DNA of 29,275 nt, taken from positions 1 to 29,275 of the forward strand of contig JBHENN010000032.1 of NCBI GenBank assembly GCA_046262015.1, read 5' to 3'. Of this stretch, positions 29,068 to 29,275 are shown one piece after another. Position numbers and translations under genes: made by a program. The DNA is from JBHENN01 sp046262015 (lineage in GTDB: Bacteria; Actinomycetota; CADDZG01; WHSQ01). The stretch's first letter is position 1; every line of letters starts with the position of its first letter. The notes beneath the pieces are model-generated. The model searched no databases, was not told the DNA's origin, and was given only the letters and a program-made list of their open reading frames with translations.

Positions 29068-29275
29068 ATGGCGTACGACGAGGATCTTGCGGATCGCATG
29101 CGTGAGCTGCTCGGCGCCGAGGCGGATGTGACCGAGATGAAGATGTTCGGCGGGCTCGCCTTTCTCGTCGGCGGCAATATGGCCATCGCAGCAAGCGGCC
29201 GGGGCGGCGTCATGGTTCGTGTCGACCCAGCGCAGTCAGAGACTCTCCTGGCGTCGACGAACGCTCACCCTATGG
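29068..29275 (+). CDS. TfoX N-terminal domain protein (partial, cut by window edge)
   Basis: 69 codons from ATG 29068 to the end of the window. The sequence MAYDEDLADRMRELLG, then VTEMKMFGGLAFLVGGNMAI and VMVRVDP, matches the TfoX/Sxy N-terminal domain, where KKMFGG(L/I)xFLVxGxM is the conserved core. Stand-alone TfoX_N proteins of about 110 residues are common in actinobacteria; their role is unclear and need not involve competence. No strong ribosome site is visible upstream. Confidence 0.8.
   Translation, partial: MAYDEDLADRMRELLGAEADVTEMKMFGGLAFLVGGNMAIAASGRGGVMVRVDPAQSETLLASTNAHPM

Noticed and set aside
28926..29213. - strand ORF ending in RIGIEPTTSCLQSRC
   Set aside because: That ending is the usual false translation of tRNA-Ala, and the rest lies opposite the TfoX_N gene.

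Overview
The window is the chromosomal replication-origin neighbourhood of a high-GC bacterium, most likely an actinomycetote (Actinobacteria). The basis is gene order: murJ end, kinase, ECF sigma, zinc anti-sigma, trxB, CwlM-like amidase, then parB-parA-rsmG-jag-yidC-yidD-rnpA-rpmH, oriC, then dnaA-dnaN-recF-DUF721(DciA)-gyrB-gyrA-DUF3566. GTG starts, overlapping stop/start junctions, TAGGAT-like -10 boxes and DnaA boxes between dnaA and dnaN fit this. I cannot place it below phylum; the accessory genes suggest a free-living lineage rather than a well-studied genus.

Region 1 (1-6155, + strand) is an envelope and redox block. The tail of the probable lipid II flippase MurJ, a one-helix protein, a transmembrane Ser/Thr kinase, an ECF sigma factor and its ZAS anti-sigma run with overlapping or abutting ends. 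Thioredoxin reductase, an M23 peptidase and a CwlM-like amidase follow. Region 2 (6152-10914, - strand) carries parB, parA, rsmG, jag, yidC, yidD, rnpA and rpmH in a tight cluster read away from the origin. Region 3 (10915-13039) holds divergent rpmH/dnaA promoters, dnaA, and the dnaA-dnaN gap with several DnaA boxes, an A-centred triplet run and a locally AT-rich patch: the likely oriC. Region 4 (13040-21402, + strand) is dnaN, recF, a DciA-type helicase-loader protein, gyrB, gyrA and a DUF3566 membrane protein.

Region 5 (about 21403-29275) is the accessory part. In actinobacteria such as mycobacteria, gyrA-DUF3566 is followed by a tRNA-Ile/tRNA-Ala pair. Here tRNA-Ile is on the - strand and tRNA-Ala lies 6.6 kb further on, on the + strand. 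Between them are a secreted LVIVD-type beta-propeller, thioredoxin, a secreted RTX/thrombospondin-3 protein, an ornithine cyclodeaminase/mu-crystallin family enzyme, a scrap of a PIN-domain toxin and a secreted M36 (fungalysin-type) metallopeptidase. Three short partial copies of tRNA-Ala sit near the PIN scrap and next to the intact tRNA, suggesting repeated insertion or rearrangement at this tRNA locus. A TfoX-N-domain gene is cut by the right edge.

Most of the window is a canonical origin region and I see no complete undescribed system. The points most worth checking are the tRNA-Ala debris, an unusual Gln-Pro in the quinolone-resistance region of GyrA, the candidate basal unwinding system at oriC, a perfect DnaA box downstream of the gyrase cluster, and a 12-bp-arm inverted repeat ahead of the RTX/TSP3 gene.
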